From Lyngbya sp. CCAP 1446/10 (GTDB lineage Bacteria; Cyanobacteriota; Cyanobacteriia; Cyanobacteriales; Microcoleaceae), in the NCBI RefSeq assembly GCF_026130175.1, contig NZ_JAIGNI010000015.1:29987-93986 (forward strand): a DNA stretch of 64,000 nucleotides, in the 5' to 3' direction. The translations under genes and the position numbers were made by a program. The notes beneath the pieces were generated by a model. It did not search any database. It had not been told where the DNA came from and saw only the letters and a list, made by a program, of their open reading frames with translations. Below are positions 18,145-26,219 of this stretch, one piece after another. Numbering within the stretch: position 1 is the first letter of the stretch; each line of letters begins with the position of its first letter.

Positions 18145-18609
18145 TTAGCTATTACTAATTTTTTCCGATAATTGCTCCGCTACTCGTTTGAGTCGGCGGA
18201 GTTGGTCTTTCATGTCTTTCTTGGTCAAAGAAGCTGCAAAGCGATTGAAACCAAATCTAATTAAAGGATTGGGGATTTGAAATTCAAAGCGGTTAATCAA
18301 GAGAGTTCCTTGGATTTGGGGCTGACATTCCCAGCGATCGCATCCTTTGAAAAATCCGTCGAACCCCCACACAATTAAACCGGGTTGTCGCTCCAACACT
18401 ACGCTCTCTAAAGTGGGTTGCAAAACCGGAATTTTTATGATAAATAAGCTGCGACTTCCCACAGCAGTATCCCATTCGCCTTCAGGATCGCAGCGCAGTA
18501 TGGGATTCAGCCATTTGTGCATTAAAGTGCGATCGACTATACAGCGCTCAACCAAGGTAGCAGCAGCGCGAATTTCAATAGATTGCTCGAAAACTTGACG
18601 AATTGACAT
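18145..18609 (-). CDS. SRPBCC-fold (polyketide cyclase/dehydrase-like) protein
   Basis: About 154 residues from the ATG at 18609. The pattern FEQSIEIRAAATLVERCIVDRTLMHKW, then PGLIVWGFDGF and LLINRFEFQIPN, matches SRPBCC hydrophobic-ligand-binding proteins common in cyanobacteria. It is soluble, with no signal peptide. The C-terminus is a long amphipathic helix (KDMKDQLRRLKRVAEQLSE). Specific ligand unknown. It is divergent from the mechanosensitive-channel-like gene with 77 bp between the starts. Confidence 0.75.
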   Translation of the reverse strand: MSIRQVFEQSIEIRAAATLVERCIVDRTLMHKWLNPILRCDPEGEWDTAVGSRSLFIIKIPVLQPTLESVVLERQPGLIVWGFDGFFKGCDRWECQPQIQGTLLINRFEFQIPNPLIRFGFNRFAASLTKKDMKDQLRRLKRVAEQLSEKISNS

Positions 18610-18686
18610 GGAAACCTGCAAGCTAGAAGCGTATTCTTACAGTTTCTTATCTTGTTTGTCAAATCTGACGTTAATCTGAGAAAAAA

Positions 18687-20384
18687 ATGAATCAAACTTG
18701 GCAAGAAATAACTCAACCGATATCGGGCCCAATGGTGGCTTTGTCCGATGGCTTACGCCCCGCTACGCTACGCATTTTAGCACAGGCCCCGGCAGCCACG
18801 AATCCGCTGGCAGATGCCGAACGCGGAATTAACAATTTTGTGGTGGGTTCAAACATTGAGAATCTGATCTGGGCGATCGGTATCCTGCTAATTGGCTTGA
18901 TCGTATCAGCCCTCGTCTCATCCCTAGTTGGGGGATTGCTCAAGAAGACGACGATCGACAACCGACTGGCTGGTTGGATTACTGGCCGCCCGGAAGGAGA
19001 AGGCTCCCCGCAAGTGGAAAAATGGATTTCCGGTGCGGTATTCTGGATCATTTTTATCTTTTTCCTAGTTGCCTTTTTCAACCGGCTGAATCTAACGGCT
19101 GTCTCGCAACCCCTCAATACATTTCTCAATCAAATTGCCGGTGCTTTGCCTAAGTTAGCCAAAGCCCTAATTTTTCTGGGGATTGCTTGGGTGTTGGCGA
19201 CAGTTGCCAAATTGGCATTATCGCGGGCGATGCGGAGTTTTGGCGTAGACGAGCGCTTGAATCAGCAGGTGGGGAATGCACCTACCGAGAATCCTTTGCT
19301 GCTGAGCGAGACTCTGGCGAATGCGCTGTACTGGTTCATTTTTCTGCTGTTTTTGCCGTCGGTTCTCGAATCGCTGGAATTGCAGCAGGCTTTGCTACCA
19401 GTTAATAATTTGCTGAACCAAATTTTGGCGGCAATTCCAAAAATCCTGGAAGCTTTGGTGATTGGGTTTATCGGCTGGCTGCTGGCTCAAGTGGTGCAGC
19501 GGATTGTCACGAATCTGCTGGCTGCTGCTGGGGCGGACAGTTTGGGCGCTCGGTTTGGCATTTCCCGGAGTTCGGGCGGACAATCGCTGTCGTGGATTAT
19601 CGGTACGATCGTCTACGTGTTGATTTTGATTCCCACGGCGATCGCAGCTTTGAACGCTTTGGACATCCAAGCGATTTCCTTGCCGGCAATCGCGATGCTC
19701 AACACGATTCTGGGCGCGCTTCCCAACATTTTTACAGCAGCGATAATTCTGGCCGTTGCTTACATTTTGGGGCGCTGGATCGGCGATTTGGTAACGAATA
19801 TCTTGACGGGAATTGGCTTTAACAATGTCTTTTCTTGGTTGGGAATGCAGCCGAAACAGCCGCTGCGACTACCGCCTAGTTCGATCGATCCTGAAGCAAC
19901 GATTCTTCAGGAACCGGAACTTCCTGCGCGCACGCCTTCGGAGTTTGTCGGCATTGTGGTGCAGGTGGGCATCCTCCTGTTTGCGGTGGTGGCTGCTACC
20001 GATGTGCTGAGGATTCCAGCGCTGACAGCGATTGTCAGCGGTATTGTGCTGGTTGCAGGTAGAGTGCTGGCCGGTTTGGTCGTATTTGCGATCGGCTTGT
20101 ATTTGGCGAACCTGGCCTTTAGTTTGATTGCTAGTTCTGGAACTCGCCAAGCGCGGTTGTTGGGCCAAACGGCTCGCATCGCGATTATTGCTTTTGTGGC
20201 GGCATTAGCGCTGCAACAGATGGGCATTGGCAGCGATATTGTGAATTTGGCTTTCGGGCTGTTGCTGGGGGCGATCGCAGTTGGAATTGCTCTAGCCTTT
20301 GGTTTGGGTGGGCGCGACATTGCGGCCAACGAACTTCGCGAATGGTTAGCGTCGTTTAAACAAGATAAAACGCCGCGTTTGTAA
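18687..20384 (+). CDS. mechanosensitive-channel-like membrane protein (conserved TM-helix repeats)
   Basis: A 565-residue integral membrane protein with repeated long hydrophobic segments, each introduced by a LNQILAAIPKILEALVIGFI-type unit; LPKLAKALIFLGIAWVLA and LPNIFTAAIILAVAYILG are similar copies. This is the conserved TM-helix repeat found in small-conductance mechanosensitive-channel-related proteins. The C-terminus has LAFGLGGRDIAANEL, like the pore-adjacent segment of MscS relatives. Residues about 20-30 (SDGLRPATLRIL) are encoded by a gatggcttacgccccgctac repeat common in cyanobacterial spacers, so the N-terminus has acquired repeat DNA. A strong terminator follows directly. Confidence 0.82.
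   Translation: MNQTWQEITQPISGPMVALSDGLRPATLRILAQAPAATNPLADAERGINNFVVGSNIENLIWAIGILLIGLIVSALVSSLVGGLLKKTTIDNRLAGWITGRPEGEGSPQVEKWISGAVFWIIFIFFLVAFFNRLNLTAVSQPLNTFLNQIAGALPKLAKALIFLGIAWVLATVAKLALSRAMRSFGVDERLNQQVGNAPTENPLLLSETLANALYWFIFLLFLPSVLESLELQQALLPVNNLLNQILAAIPKILEALVIGFIGWLLAQVVQRIVTNLLAAAGADSLGARFGISRSSGGQSLSWIIGTIVYVLILIPTAIAALNALDIQAISLPAIAMLNTILGALPNIFTAAIILAVAYILGRWIGDLVTNILTGIGFNNVFSWLGMQPKQPLRLPPSSIDPEATILQEPELPARTPSEFVGIVVQVGILLFAVVAATDVLRIPALTAIVSGIVLVAGRVLAGLVVFAIGLYLANLAFSLIASSGTRQARLLGQTARIAIIAFVAALALQQMGIGSDIVNLAFGLLLGAIAVGIALAFGLGGRDIAANELREWLASFKQDKTPRL
18747..18773. repeat. gatggcttacgcc-type repeat within the channel gene N-terminus
   Basis: The words gatggcttacgccccgctac and gctacgctacgc form a small dispersed repeat. 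A related version (gcgatggctacgccccggct) lies at about 56680-56712 just upstream of the sixA start. Here it is translated. Confidence 0.6.
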
Positions 20385-20390
20385 CTCTAT

Positions 20391-20428
20391 AAAATGGCGT
20401 TTGTCAAGTACAAACGCCATTTTTTTAT
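20391..20428 (+). terminator. intrinsic terminator after the mechanosensitive-channel-like gene
   Basis: aaaatggcgtttgt pairs with acaaacgccatttt around a 5-nt loop, followed by a T-run, 7 bp after the stop codon. Perfect stem; strong Rho-independent terminator. Confidence 0.93.
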
Positions 20429-20450
20429 GGTTAATTTCATTGCCAGTTGA

Positions 20451-20584
20451 GACGGCGGTTGAAACCGCATCTAGACAGACAAAACCTGCCTCCGCATGAA
20501 GAGTGAGTGGTTGAAATCACGTTATTTTCTTTAGTCGGCGGAGGCAGACTTCGTTTGTGTAGACGCGGTTTCAACCGCCGAGTC
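20451..20584. repeat. dispersed inverted repeat, family A, long form
   Basis: Arms gacggcggttgaaaccgc (20451-20468) and gcggtttcaaccgccg (20565-20580) enclose about 95 bp that include tgcctccgcatgaagag and gtcggcggaggcagac, themselves inversely related. It fills most of the spacer between the channel gene and the GTPase gene. Confidence 0.88.
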
Positions 20585-20698
20585 TTGTTAACTGAAGCCT
20601 AAATTTTTCCAAGTATAACGACAAATCAATTGCCTTGTGGGGTGGGATTATAGCCCGCCCATAAACAGATTATTAAAAACAAGCAAGTCCCAAAACAA

Positions 20699-22150
20699 TC
20701 AATGAGATTGATGTTTTTCCCCACTCCCCAAATTCAACTTAGCCCGCAACTCATCCTTAATCCGATTTAAAATAGAATCCTCATCCAAAGAAGACAAAAT
20801 CTTGCTCACCACAGCCTTCGGCCCATCATCTCCCCAAGAAGCACCATTAGCCAAATAAGCCTTAGTAACTTGACCGATTCCGTAGCAAGAAACCCCAGCA
20901 ATTGCAGCTTGAGTCACAGCCACAGAAATATAAGGCCCCAAAGCCAAACCTCCCGTCGCCGGTGTCGCCAAACCCAACAATCCTTTCAAAGAACTCAAAC
21001 CCAAATTAGCCAACAATTCGCCCGCAGTAATTCCCCCCATACTAATCGCAATCTTTTGCAGCAACTCCACCGCCCCCGCTTCTGTCATCGCAATGCCGTA
21101 AACTTTAGATAAAGTTAATATCATCACCACATCAATTACCGCACCGCTAAGAATATCAACTACAGTAACTGGATTTAGGGCGATCGCCACAGCTTTAGTC
21201 ATTACGCCATTCCAGATAATGCGATTAGCAGCATCATCTCGAATTTCCATTTTTCGCTGTACTAACTGCTCATTAATATCTCCCGCACAGAGCATCGTAT
21301 TCAGCGCCACCAAAGACTTGCCTTCGCGGTCTAAAATCTCCAAAATCTTTAATTTTAAATCTTGCACTTGTGGCAAACTGCGCGTCATTTTGACTCCCAT
21401 ACTGCCATCGGGACGGCGCACCGCCTGCGCTGTCAAAGGTGAAGCCGCGGACATCACAATTTCATCGGGAGATAACAATTCTCTCACGCGATCGTCGCGA
21501 ATTTTATGATAAATTGCCAGTCTATCTGCATCGGGATACTGGTCAATTTTATTAAAGACTAATAACATCGGTTTTCCGGCTTCCCGCAACTGCGAAAGTG
21601 CTTGATATTCCACTTTCGTAATGTCGCCAGCAACTACAAACAATATCAAATCGGCTTGTTTAGCGACGCGGCGGGCTAAAAGTTCGCGAGTTTCGCCGTC
21701 AACTTCATCTATTCCCGGTGTGTCGATTAATTCTACTTGCGATAAACGGTAAATAACAGGCGAAAGTCGATCGGGTAAACCGTCATCAACACCATCTCCG
21801 ACATCCCACTGGCCAATAGTTGTGGTACGAGTCACCCCGTGAGTAGGGCCTGTTTCAAACACATTTTGACCGAGTAGCGCGTTCAAAACCGAAGATTTTC
21901 CCCTTCCTACCATCCCAAACACAGCGATTTGCACGCAAGCGCGCTCTAGCTTGTCCAGCATGGTTTCCAAGCCGCCAATTTCCGGCTCCAGTCCAGTTCG
22001 CTCTTGTGCTGTCAAGTCGAGATTTTCTACTATATCTCGCAGAGCATCTTTAGCGCGGCGCAGGTTTAGTTCTGCTTGAATGTCTGCGAAACTTAATATT
22101 GTGTCGTCTAATTCGCGATCGACATTTGAGAAATCCGATACTTCAGTCAT
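20699..22150 (-). CDS. Era/dynamin-like GTPase with DUF697-type C-terminal domain
   Basis: A 483-residue protein. The G1 loop is FGMVGRGKSS (about residues 77-86), G3 is LIDTPGIDE, G4 is FNKIDQYPD, and G5-like MSAASPLT follows. An N-terminal helical region (about 20-70) precedes the G domain. The C-terminal third (about 320-450) has hydrophobic helices rich in Gly and Ala (TKAVAIALNPVTVVDILSG, GLLGLATPATGGLALGPYI), resembling the DUF697/YcjF membrane-associated domain. Such proteins are common in cyanobacteria, with proposed membrane or stress roles that are not settled. Single gene, no clear operon. Confidence 0.82.
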   Translation of the reverse strand: MTEVSDFSNVDRELDDTILSFADIQAELNLRRAKDALRDIVENLDLTAQERTGLEPEIGGLETMLDKLERACVQIAVFGMVGRGKSSVLNALLGQNVFETGPTHGVTRTTTIGQWDVGDGVDDGLPDRLSPVIYRLSQVELIDTPGIDEVDGETRELLARRVAKQADLILFVVAGDITKVEYQALSQLREAGKPMLLVFNKIDQYPDADRLAIYHKIRDDRVRELLSPDEIVMSAASPLTAQAVRRPDGSMGVKMTRSLPQVQDLKLKILEILDREGKSLVALNTMLCAGDINEQLVQRKMEIRDDAANRIIWNGVMTKAVAIALNPVTVVDILSGAVIDVVMILTLSKVYGIAMTEAGAVELLQKIAISMGGITAGELLANLGLSSLKGLLGLATPATGGLALGPYISVAVTQAAIAGVSCYGIGQVTKAYLANGASWGDDGPKAVVSKILSSLDEDSILNRIKDELRAKLNLGSGEKHQSH

Positions 22151-22299
22151 TGTTACCTGATGTTATAGCTTTGCTTCACTTAAAGTTTTAACCGATATGA
22201 TGCTATTCTAGCTTTTTCTGTGGGCTTTGTACATTGGGGACGGGATAATGCTCGTGAGTGTCAACTTAAACCTGACAACCCTTGTATCTGTCGTTAATA

Positions 22300-22482
22300 G
22301 CCGAGGCCAGATCCCCCTAAATCCCCCTTAAGAAGGGGGACTTTGAGTGTTTCCGGTTCCCCCCTTCTTAAGTTCGTTAATAGCCTAGGCCAGATCCCCC
22401 TAAATCCCCCTTAAGAAGGGGGACTTTGATCAGAATCTTGTCCCCCCCTTTTTAAGGGGGGCTAGGGGGGATCTGGCCTCGG
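22300..22482. repeat. family C palindromic repeat, nested double copy
   Basis: Two head-to-tail copies of a unit beginning ttcgttaatagcc and containing gatccccctaaatccccctt then aagaagggggacttt, closed on the right by ccccccctttttaaggggg and ctaggggggatctggcctcg. The outer arms ccgaggccagatcccccta (22301 on) and the right end pair over about 180 bp. It fills the 436-bp spacer between the divergent GTPase and CPBP genes. Confidence 0.88.
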
Positions 22483-22586
22483 CAGCAAACAGAAGTATAT
22501 GAATAAGTTTGACATTAAGTTTACACCAGCGAGCAATGTTATGCCCATAAAAATGTCATGTCAAATCCATTTAATTTACAACAATA

Positions 22587-23414
22587 ATGATTAACACCAA
22601 CAAAATAGCAAAGTATCCATTTCTATTACGAATAATAATTTTTCTCTTAATCTTAGCAGCAATCTGGCTGCCCGTCGCCGCCCCAATTTATCTCTTAGTT
22701 AAAGATAGGAACCTCGCAACTATTCTGACAATGGGATTGTTGTTTGTCGAATTTCTGTTCCTAGTGCCGCGCTGGGGAAAACAGGTTTACGGACAAACGC
22801 AATTACTCAAAAGTTACGGTTTAGTCAATACGCGACAAAACGGTTTTGAACTTTTGACTGGATTGGCGATCGGGCTTTCGATCACTTTCACCCTATTTTT
22901 AGTGCAAGGACTGTTCGGTTTTGTCTCATGGCAAAATTCTGATAATTTGCCTCGAATCATCGCAGAAGGGCTATTAAGCGCCCTGGGAGTGGGTTTTGCG
23001 GAGGAGTTAGTATTCCGTGGTTGGTTGCTCGACGAGTTGCAGCGGGATTACAACAATCAAATTTCTGTGCGGGCGAATAGCCTGGTATTTGCCCTATCTC
23101 ATTTTATCAAACCTGTGGCGGCGATGTTGCGGACTTGGCCTCAGTTTCCGGGCTTGTTGTTGTTGGGTTTGATACTGGTTTTGGCAAAGCGAAGCCGTCA
23201 AAATAGGCTGGGTTTGTCGATCGGGCTTCATGCAGGTTTAGTCTGGGGATACTATATAATTAACGTCGGTGAGTTAGTACGATATTCTGGCTCTGTCCCG
23301 GATTGGGTGACTGGAGTTAACGGCAATCCGTTGGCTGGGGCGATCGGGCTTTTGTTTTTGAGCGTGTTGGCTGTGGGAATGCGACAGATGTCGGAACAGT
23401 CCAAAGGTTCGTAG
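22587..23414 (+). CDS. CPBP-family intramembrane metalloprotease
   Basis: A 275-residue membrane protein with about seven hydrophobic segments. The family motif GVGFAEELVFRGWLLDEL (near residues 136-153) has the EExxxR pattern; a second conserved motif NSLVFALSHF and a third near LSIGLHAGLVWGYY supply further candidate metal ligands (His in ALSHF and GLHAG). These Abi/CAAX-type enzymes cleave within membranes; the substrate is unknown. The start MINTNKIAKY is immediately before the first helix. Confidence 0.9.
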   Translation: MINTNKIAKYPFLLRIIIFLLILAAIWLPVAAPIYLLVKDRNLATILTMGLLFVEFLFLVPRWGKQVYGQTQLLKSYGLVNTRQNGFELLTGLAIGLSITFTLFLVQGLFGFVSWQNSDNLPRIIAEGLLSALGVGFAEELVFRGWLLDELQRDYNNQISVRANSLVFALSHFIKPVAAMLRTWPQFPGLLLLGLILVLAKRSRQNRLGLSIGLHAGLVWGYYIINVGELVRYSGSVPDWVTGVNGNPLAGAIGLLFLSVLAVGMRQMSEQSKGS

Positions 23415-23485
23415 CTCGTAGGGGCGGTGCCCCCGTGCCCGCCCGAATTTATCGCAGGCGACACACCCTACAACTACTTAGGCTT

Positions 23486-23704
23486 ATGTCTCAGAATTTT
23501 CAGATAATTAGCATTTCTGATGAAATTATGGGCGGAACTCCTGTTTTTATTGGCACTAGGGTTCCTGTTCAAACACTTTTTGACTATTTAGAAGCCGGAG
23601 AGTCAATTGATGATTTTTTAGAGGGATTTCCCACTGTAACTAGGGAGCAAGTAATTGCTCTGTTGGAAGTTCTGAGAAAACAATTGATGGCAATGGTGGC
23701 GTAG
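23486..23704 (+). CDS. DUF433 antitoxin-like protein
   Basis: 72 residues from the ATG at 23486: ISDEIMGGTPVFIGTRVPVQ, LFDYLEAGESIDDFLEGFP and TVTREQVIALLE are the hallmark of DUF433 proteins, which pair with DUF5615 PIN-like toxins (COG4634) in type II toxin-antitoxin loci. The partner begins 1 bp after the stop codon, but is interrupted by a nonsense codon, so this antitoxin may have lost its target here. Confidence 0.88.
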   Translation: MSQNFQIISISDEIMGGTPVFIGTRVPVQTLFDYLEAGESIDDFLEGFPTVTREQVIALLEVLRKQLMAMVA

Positions 23705-23705
23705 A

Positions 23706-24026
23706 ATGAAGTTGATATTGGATGAGTGTATCGATCGCAGATTGGCAAAAGAGTTTGTGGGCTATGAGGTGAAAACAGTTCCACAGATGGGATGAGCCGG
23801 AATTAAAAATGGTCAACTTCTGGCTCTAGTAGAAGCAGAGTTTGATGTTTTTATTACAGTCGATCGCAATTTGTCATTTCAGCAAAATCTGCCACAGTTT
23901 AACATTGCCGTGGTTGTTTTGCAAGCATCGTCTAACCGCTTGGCAGATTTGAAGCCAGTGGTGCCAAATATTTTAGCGATTTTAGCTAACGTAGTTAAAG
24001 GTAAAGCTACAGTTGTTAGTGCGTAA
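23706..24026 (+). pseudogene. DUF5615 PIN-like toxin, interrupted by an in-frame TGA
   Basis: Read from ATG 23706, the frame gives MKLILDECIDRRLAKEF, then KTVPQMG, then TGA at 23793-23795, then AGIKNGQLLALVEAEF, VFITVDRNLSFQQNL and a normal end at TAA 24024-24026 (107 codons). This is the DUF5615 PIN-like toxin partner of DUF433. Intact relatives have Trp in MGWAGIKNG, so a single TGG-to-TGA change explains the break. Residues before and after match the family, with conserved Asp in LDE and TVDRN. It is either a recent inactivation, a readthrough codon or an assembly error. Confidence 0.85.
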
Positions 24027-24113
24027 GCGCGATATTTGGCTCCATGACTCCACCGGCTGATGAAGCAAGAAACCCGACTCCAGCAAAAAAACATTATCAG
24101 ATTAAATTGATAT

Positions 24114-24491
24114 TTAGAGATTACTTAGGTTAGAAATAATTTCTTGAGAACGCTTGATCGCAATAGTAGCAATCGCAGATAATAAGGGAAAATTATCGTC
24201 ATAATCTGCTTGATTTCGATAGCGGCGCAACACTGCTAAATTATCGGCGATTAATTGATATCTTGAGTCAGGATTAATATCAAATTCTTGCCAAACATAG
24301 CGGTTAACATCGCTAGTTTTTGGCAGGGAATGACTTTGTTTATCTCGCAAATAGTTCCGCGCTGAGATAAAAGCAGCATAATAGGAACGACTGATAGCAT
24401 CCCTCAATCGCGCCTCCTGTTCAGCAGGAATAGTTGCTTGACCAGCAAGTTCTTTTGCTAAATTTAGGTATTGCGACCAATCAAAACTCAT
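24114..24491 (-). CDS. HEPN-like protein
   Basis: 125 residues from the ATG at 24491. EARLRDAISRSYYAAFISARNYLRDK and RRYRNQADYDD are typical of HEPN-fold proteins found with nucleotidyltransferases or antitoxins. The usual RNase motif (Arg-x4-6-His) is not visible; the RNxADYD end has no His, so RNase activity is uncertain. Its ATG lies inside the upstream gene's last codons (11-bp overlap), which indicates translational coupling. A longer start at 24590 would run inside the neighbour and has no homology. Confidence 0.72.
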   Translation of the reverse strand: MSFDWSQYLNLAKELAGQATIPAEQEARLRDAISRSYYAAFISARNYLRDKQSHSLPKTSDVNRYVWQEFDINPDSRYQLIADNLAVLRRYRNQADYDDNFPLLSAIATIAIKRSQEIISNLSNL

Positions 24492-24945
24492 CAGTGTATT
24501 CCAAAATTGTATAAAAATGCTCCCGAATTTCGTGGGATAATCCCCTCGACCAATTTTTACGCAATTCGTCTTCTCTATCCATTGCTGCATCGGGTTCGAG
24601 GTCTGTTAAGATGATTGAGAGAACCAGATGAATATAGTTAGGAATTTCCGGGTCATTGATGACTTGAAGTAATAGTTTTTGTTTGGGAAAATAAGGGCTA
24701 ATCTGAACGGGTGCGTCTAGGACAATGGGAAGTAGAAACGGATATTTGTTGATAAATTCAATGACTTCTGTTTTGTCTCGGAAAATGTATGATTTTTCTA
24801 GGGTTTCGATGTCTGATTGGGAAATGAGGAACGGCGCGACTCTGGGTGCTGATATCTTTTGTAAGATTAAGGATGCTATGGCATTTTGTTCTGCTTCGGG
24901 TAGTTGAGAGACAGTGGCAAAACTTTCTGCTAATAGGTTATTCAT
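24481..24945 (-). CDS. uncharacterised partner of the HEPN protein
   Basis: 154 residues. The N-terminus AESFATVSQLPEAEQNAIASLILQ looks like the short helical start of many cyanobacterial antitoxins. The rest (EVIEFINKYPFLLPIVLDAP, ISPYFPKQKLLLQVINDPE and a C-terminal acidic region) resembles a family I know only as a cyanobacterial hypothetical found beside HEPN genes. It is upstream of and overlaps the HEPN gene, as antitoxin genes often do. Function not established; toxin-antitoxin or small-molecule sensing are possible. Confidence 0.6.
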   Translation of the reverse strand: MNNLLAESFATVSQLPEAEQNAIASLILQKISAPRVAPFLISQSDIETLEKSYIFRDKTEVIEFINKYPFLLPIVLDAPVQISPYFPKQKLLLQVINDPEIPNYIHLVLSIILTDLEPDAAMDREDELRKNWSRGLSHEIREHFYTILEYTDEF

Positions 24946-25063
24946 TTTATAAATCTCCTCTGCGACTATTCGTGAGAAAAATCAATATTTCTAATTATAA
25001 TCTGTTCATGGGTGAATCTGAAAAAAAAATTATACCATTTTTCTAAAATCGTGCAACACTCTT

Positions 25064-25110
25064 CGACCCCCCCTAGCCCCCCCTTGTAAAGGGGGGGAAC
25101 AAGAATACTG
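25064..25110. repeat. family C palindrome, short form
   Basis: cgaccccccctagccccccc followed by ttgtaaaggggggg and aacaagaatactg; a short C/G palindrome matching the mutL insert and the 43.2-kb copy. Confidence 0.8.
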
Positions 25111-25276
25111 TTGCATTTTTTTTTAAAATTGGTATTAGTTTACTACGCTGGAACCCATCCTAAATCAGTACCAACTCCTCCGTAAATAAACCAGACTATT
25201 TCAGCAGACTTGTCTCTACAGAAAGTATTGACACAGTGACAGTGATTTTCCCAAACAAGACTTACGCGCAGGTGCC

Positions 25277-25345
25277 CAGAAACCGGGTTTTTTGCGATAT
25301 CCTTCGCTGTACTCCACAGATTAAGTAAAAAACCCGGTTTCTTTG
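25277..25345. repeat. family B hairpin (agaaaccgggtttttt arms)
   Basis: agaaaccgggttttttgcga (25278-25297) pairs with aaaaaacccggtttct (25327-25342). The same hairpin occurs at 27649-27715, 27735-27801 and 38147-38210, with a single arm at about 62240. Confidence 0.88.
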
Positions 25346-25468
25346 TCGGGAGTTCATCCACGAGTGCAAAAATAAATCGAGTCACCAGAGACGACCAAAA
25401 AAGTGAAAAAGAAAAAAGAGTAAAGAGCAAAAGGGCAAAAGAGCAAAGAAGAGTCCTCGCGGGGAAAA

Positions 25469-26092
25469 CTAGGACGACGAAGAAACCAAAGCAACCGCTA
25501 CGCGAAAACCCCTGAACCTCCACCTGTAGTCCGCCAAGCCGTAGTTACGATAGGCACTCCGGCAATGAACCGCATAGTAGTTCCAGGAACCACCACGCTG
25601 CACCCGGTTTTTACTATCTCCACCACTTTCCCAAGCACTTCCGTCAGTCGGCGCACCGCTATAATTATCGTGCCAAACATCTTGACACCATTCCCAGACA
25701 TCCCCGTGCATATCATAAAGTCCAAAGCTATTAGGCGGAAAACTACCCACAGCAGTTGTTTTTTCACGATAGATTCCCTTCGGTGTCGAACCGTAGGATT
25801 GATTCCCCTTATAATTAACTAAATCCGGGGTAATAGTGTCCCCAAAATAAAAAGGTGTAGTGGTTCCTGCACGACAAGCATATTCCCATTTTGCCTCACT
25901 AGGCAATCTATAATTGCGTCCAGTAAGTTGAGATAACCTAGCACAAAATTCTATAGAATCATCCCAAGATACTTTCTCAACAGGCAAATCATCACCTTTA
26001 AATTTAGACGGATTGGGATTGAGGTCAATCTTGACTTTCGGTAAACCTGCCACAGCCCGCCACCCGACCTGAGTTATTTCATAATTTCCCAT
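25469..26092 (-). CDS. formylglycine-generating-enzyme (SUMF1) domain protein, N-terminally short
   Basis: 207 residues from the ATG at 26092: [74 protein letters not shown] and [21 protein letters not shown] are the core of the SUMF1/EgtB-like C-type-lectin fold. Family members normally start about 50-60 residues earlier with a GTFxMGS segment; here the upstream frame is open only for about 35 unrelated codons after a TGA. The Ser/Thr kinase gene ends 127 bp upstream on the same strand. In cyanobacteria such kinases are often fused to this domain, so this may be a broken fusion. Confidence 0.78.
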   Translation of the reverse strand: MGNYEITQVGWRAVAGLPKVKIDLNPNPSKFKGDDLPVEKVSWDDSIEFCARLSQLTGRNYRLPSEAKWEYACRAGTTTPFYFGDTITPDLVNYKGNQSYGSTPKGIYREKTTAVGSFPPNSFGLYDMHGDVWEWCQDVWHDNYSGAPTDGSAWESGGDSKNRVQRGGSWNYYAVHCRSAYRNYGLADYRWRFRGFRVAVALVSSSS

Positions 26093-26219
26093 ACCAATAC
26101 TTCGGACAGTTTTAGATATAGTCGAGTCTCCGAAACCATTGCTGGCTATATTTTGGATTATTTTTTCAATGTTTAAGTTCAGCCCTAAGTTTCAGAAAAT
26201 GCGTAAAAAAGGGCAGGGC

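Larger units (their letters stand above)
24946..25468. other. gene-free repeat-rich stretch
   Basis: About 520 bp without a convincing gene. It holds a family C palindrome (25064-25110), a family B hairpin (25277-25345) and a purine-rich run (25398-25460, agtgaaaaagaaaaaagag-like). Open frames here translate the repeats themselves (for example KKPGF) and are not credible proteins. Confidence 0.7.

Noticed and set aside
25143..25523. 126-codon minus-strand frame after the SUMF1 gene
   Set aside because: It translates the family B hairpin and the purine run, and overlaps the end of the SUMF1 gene.
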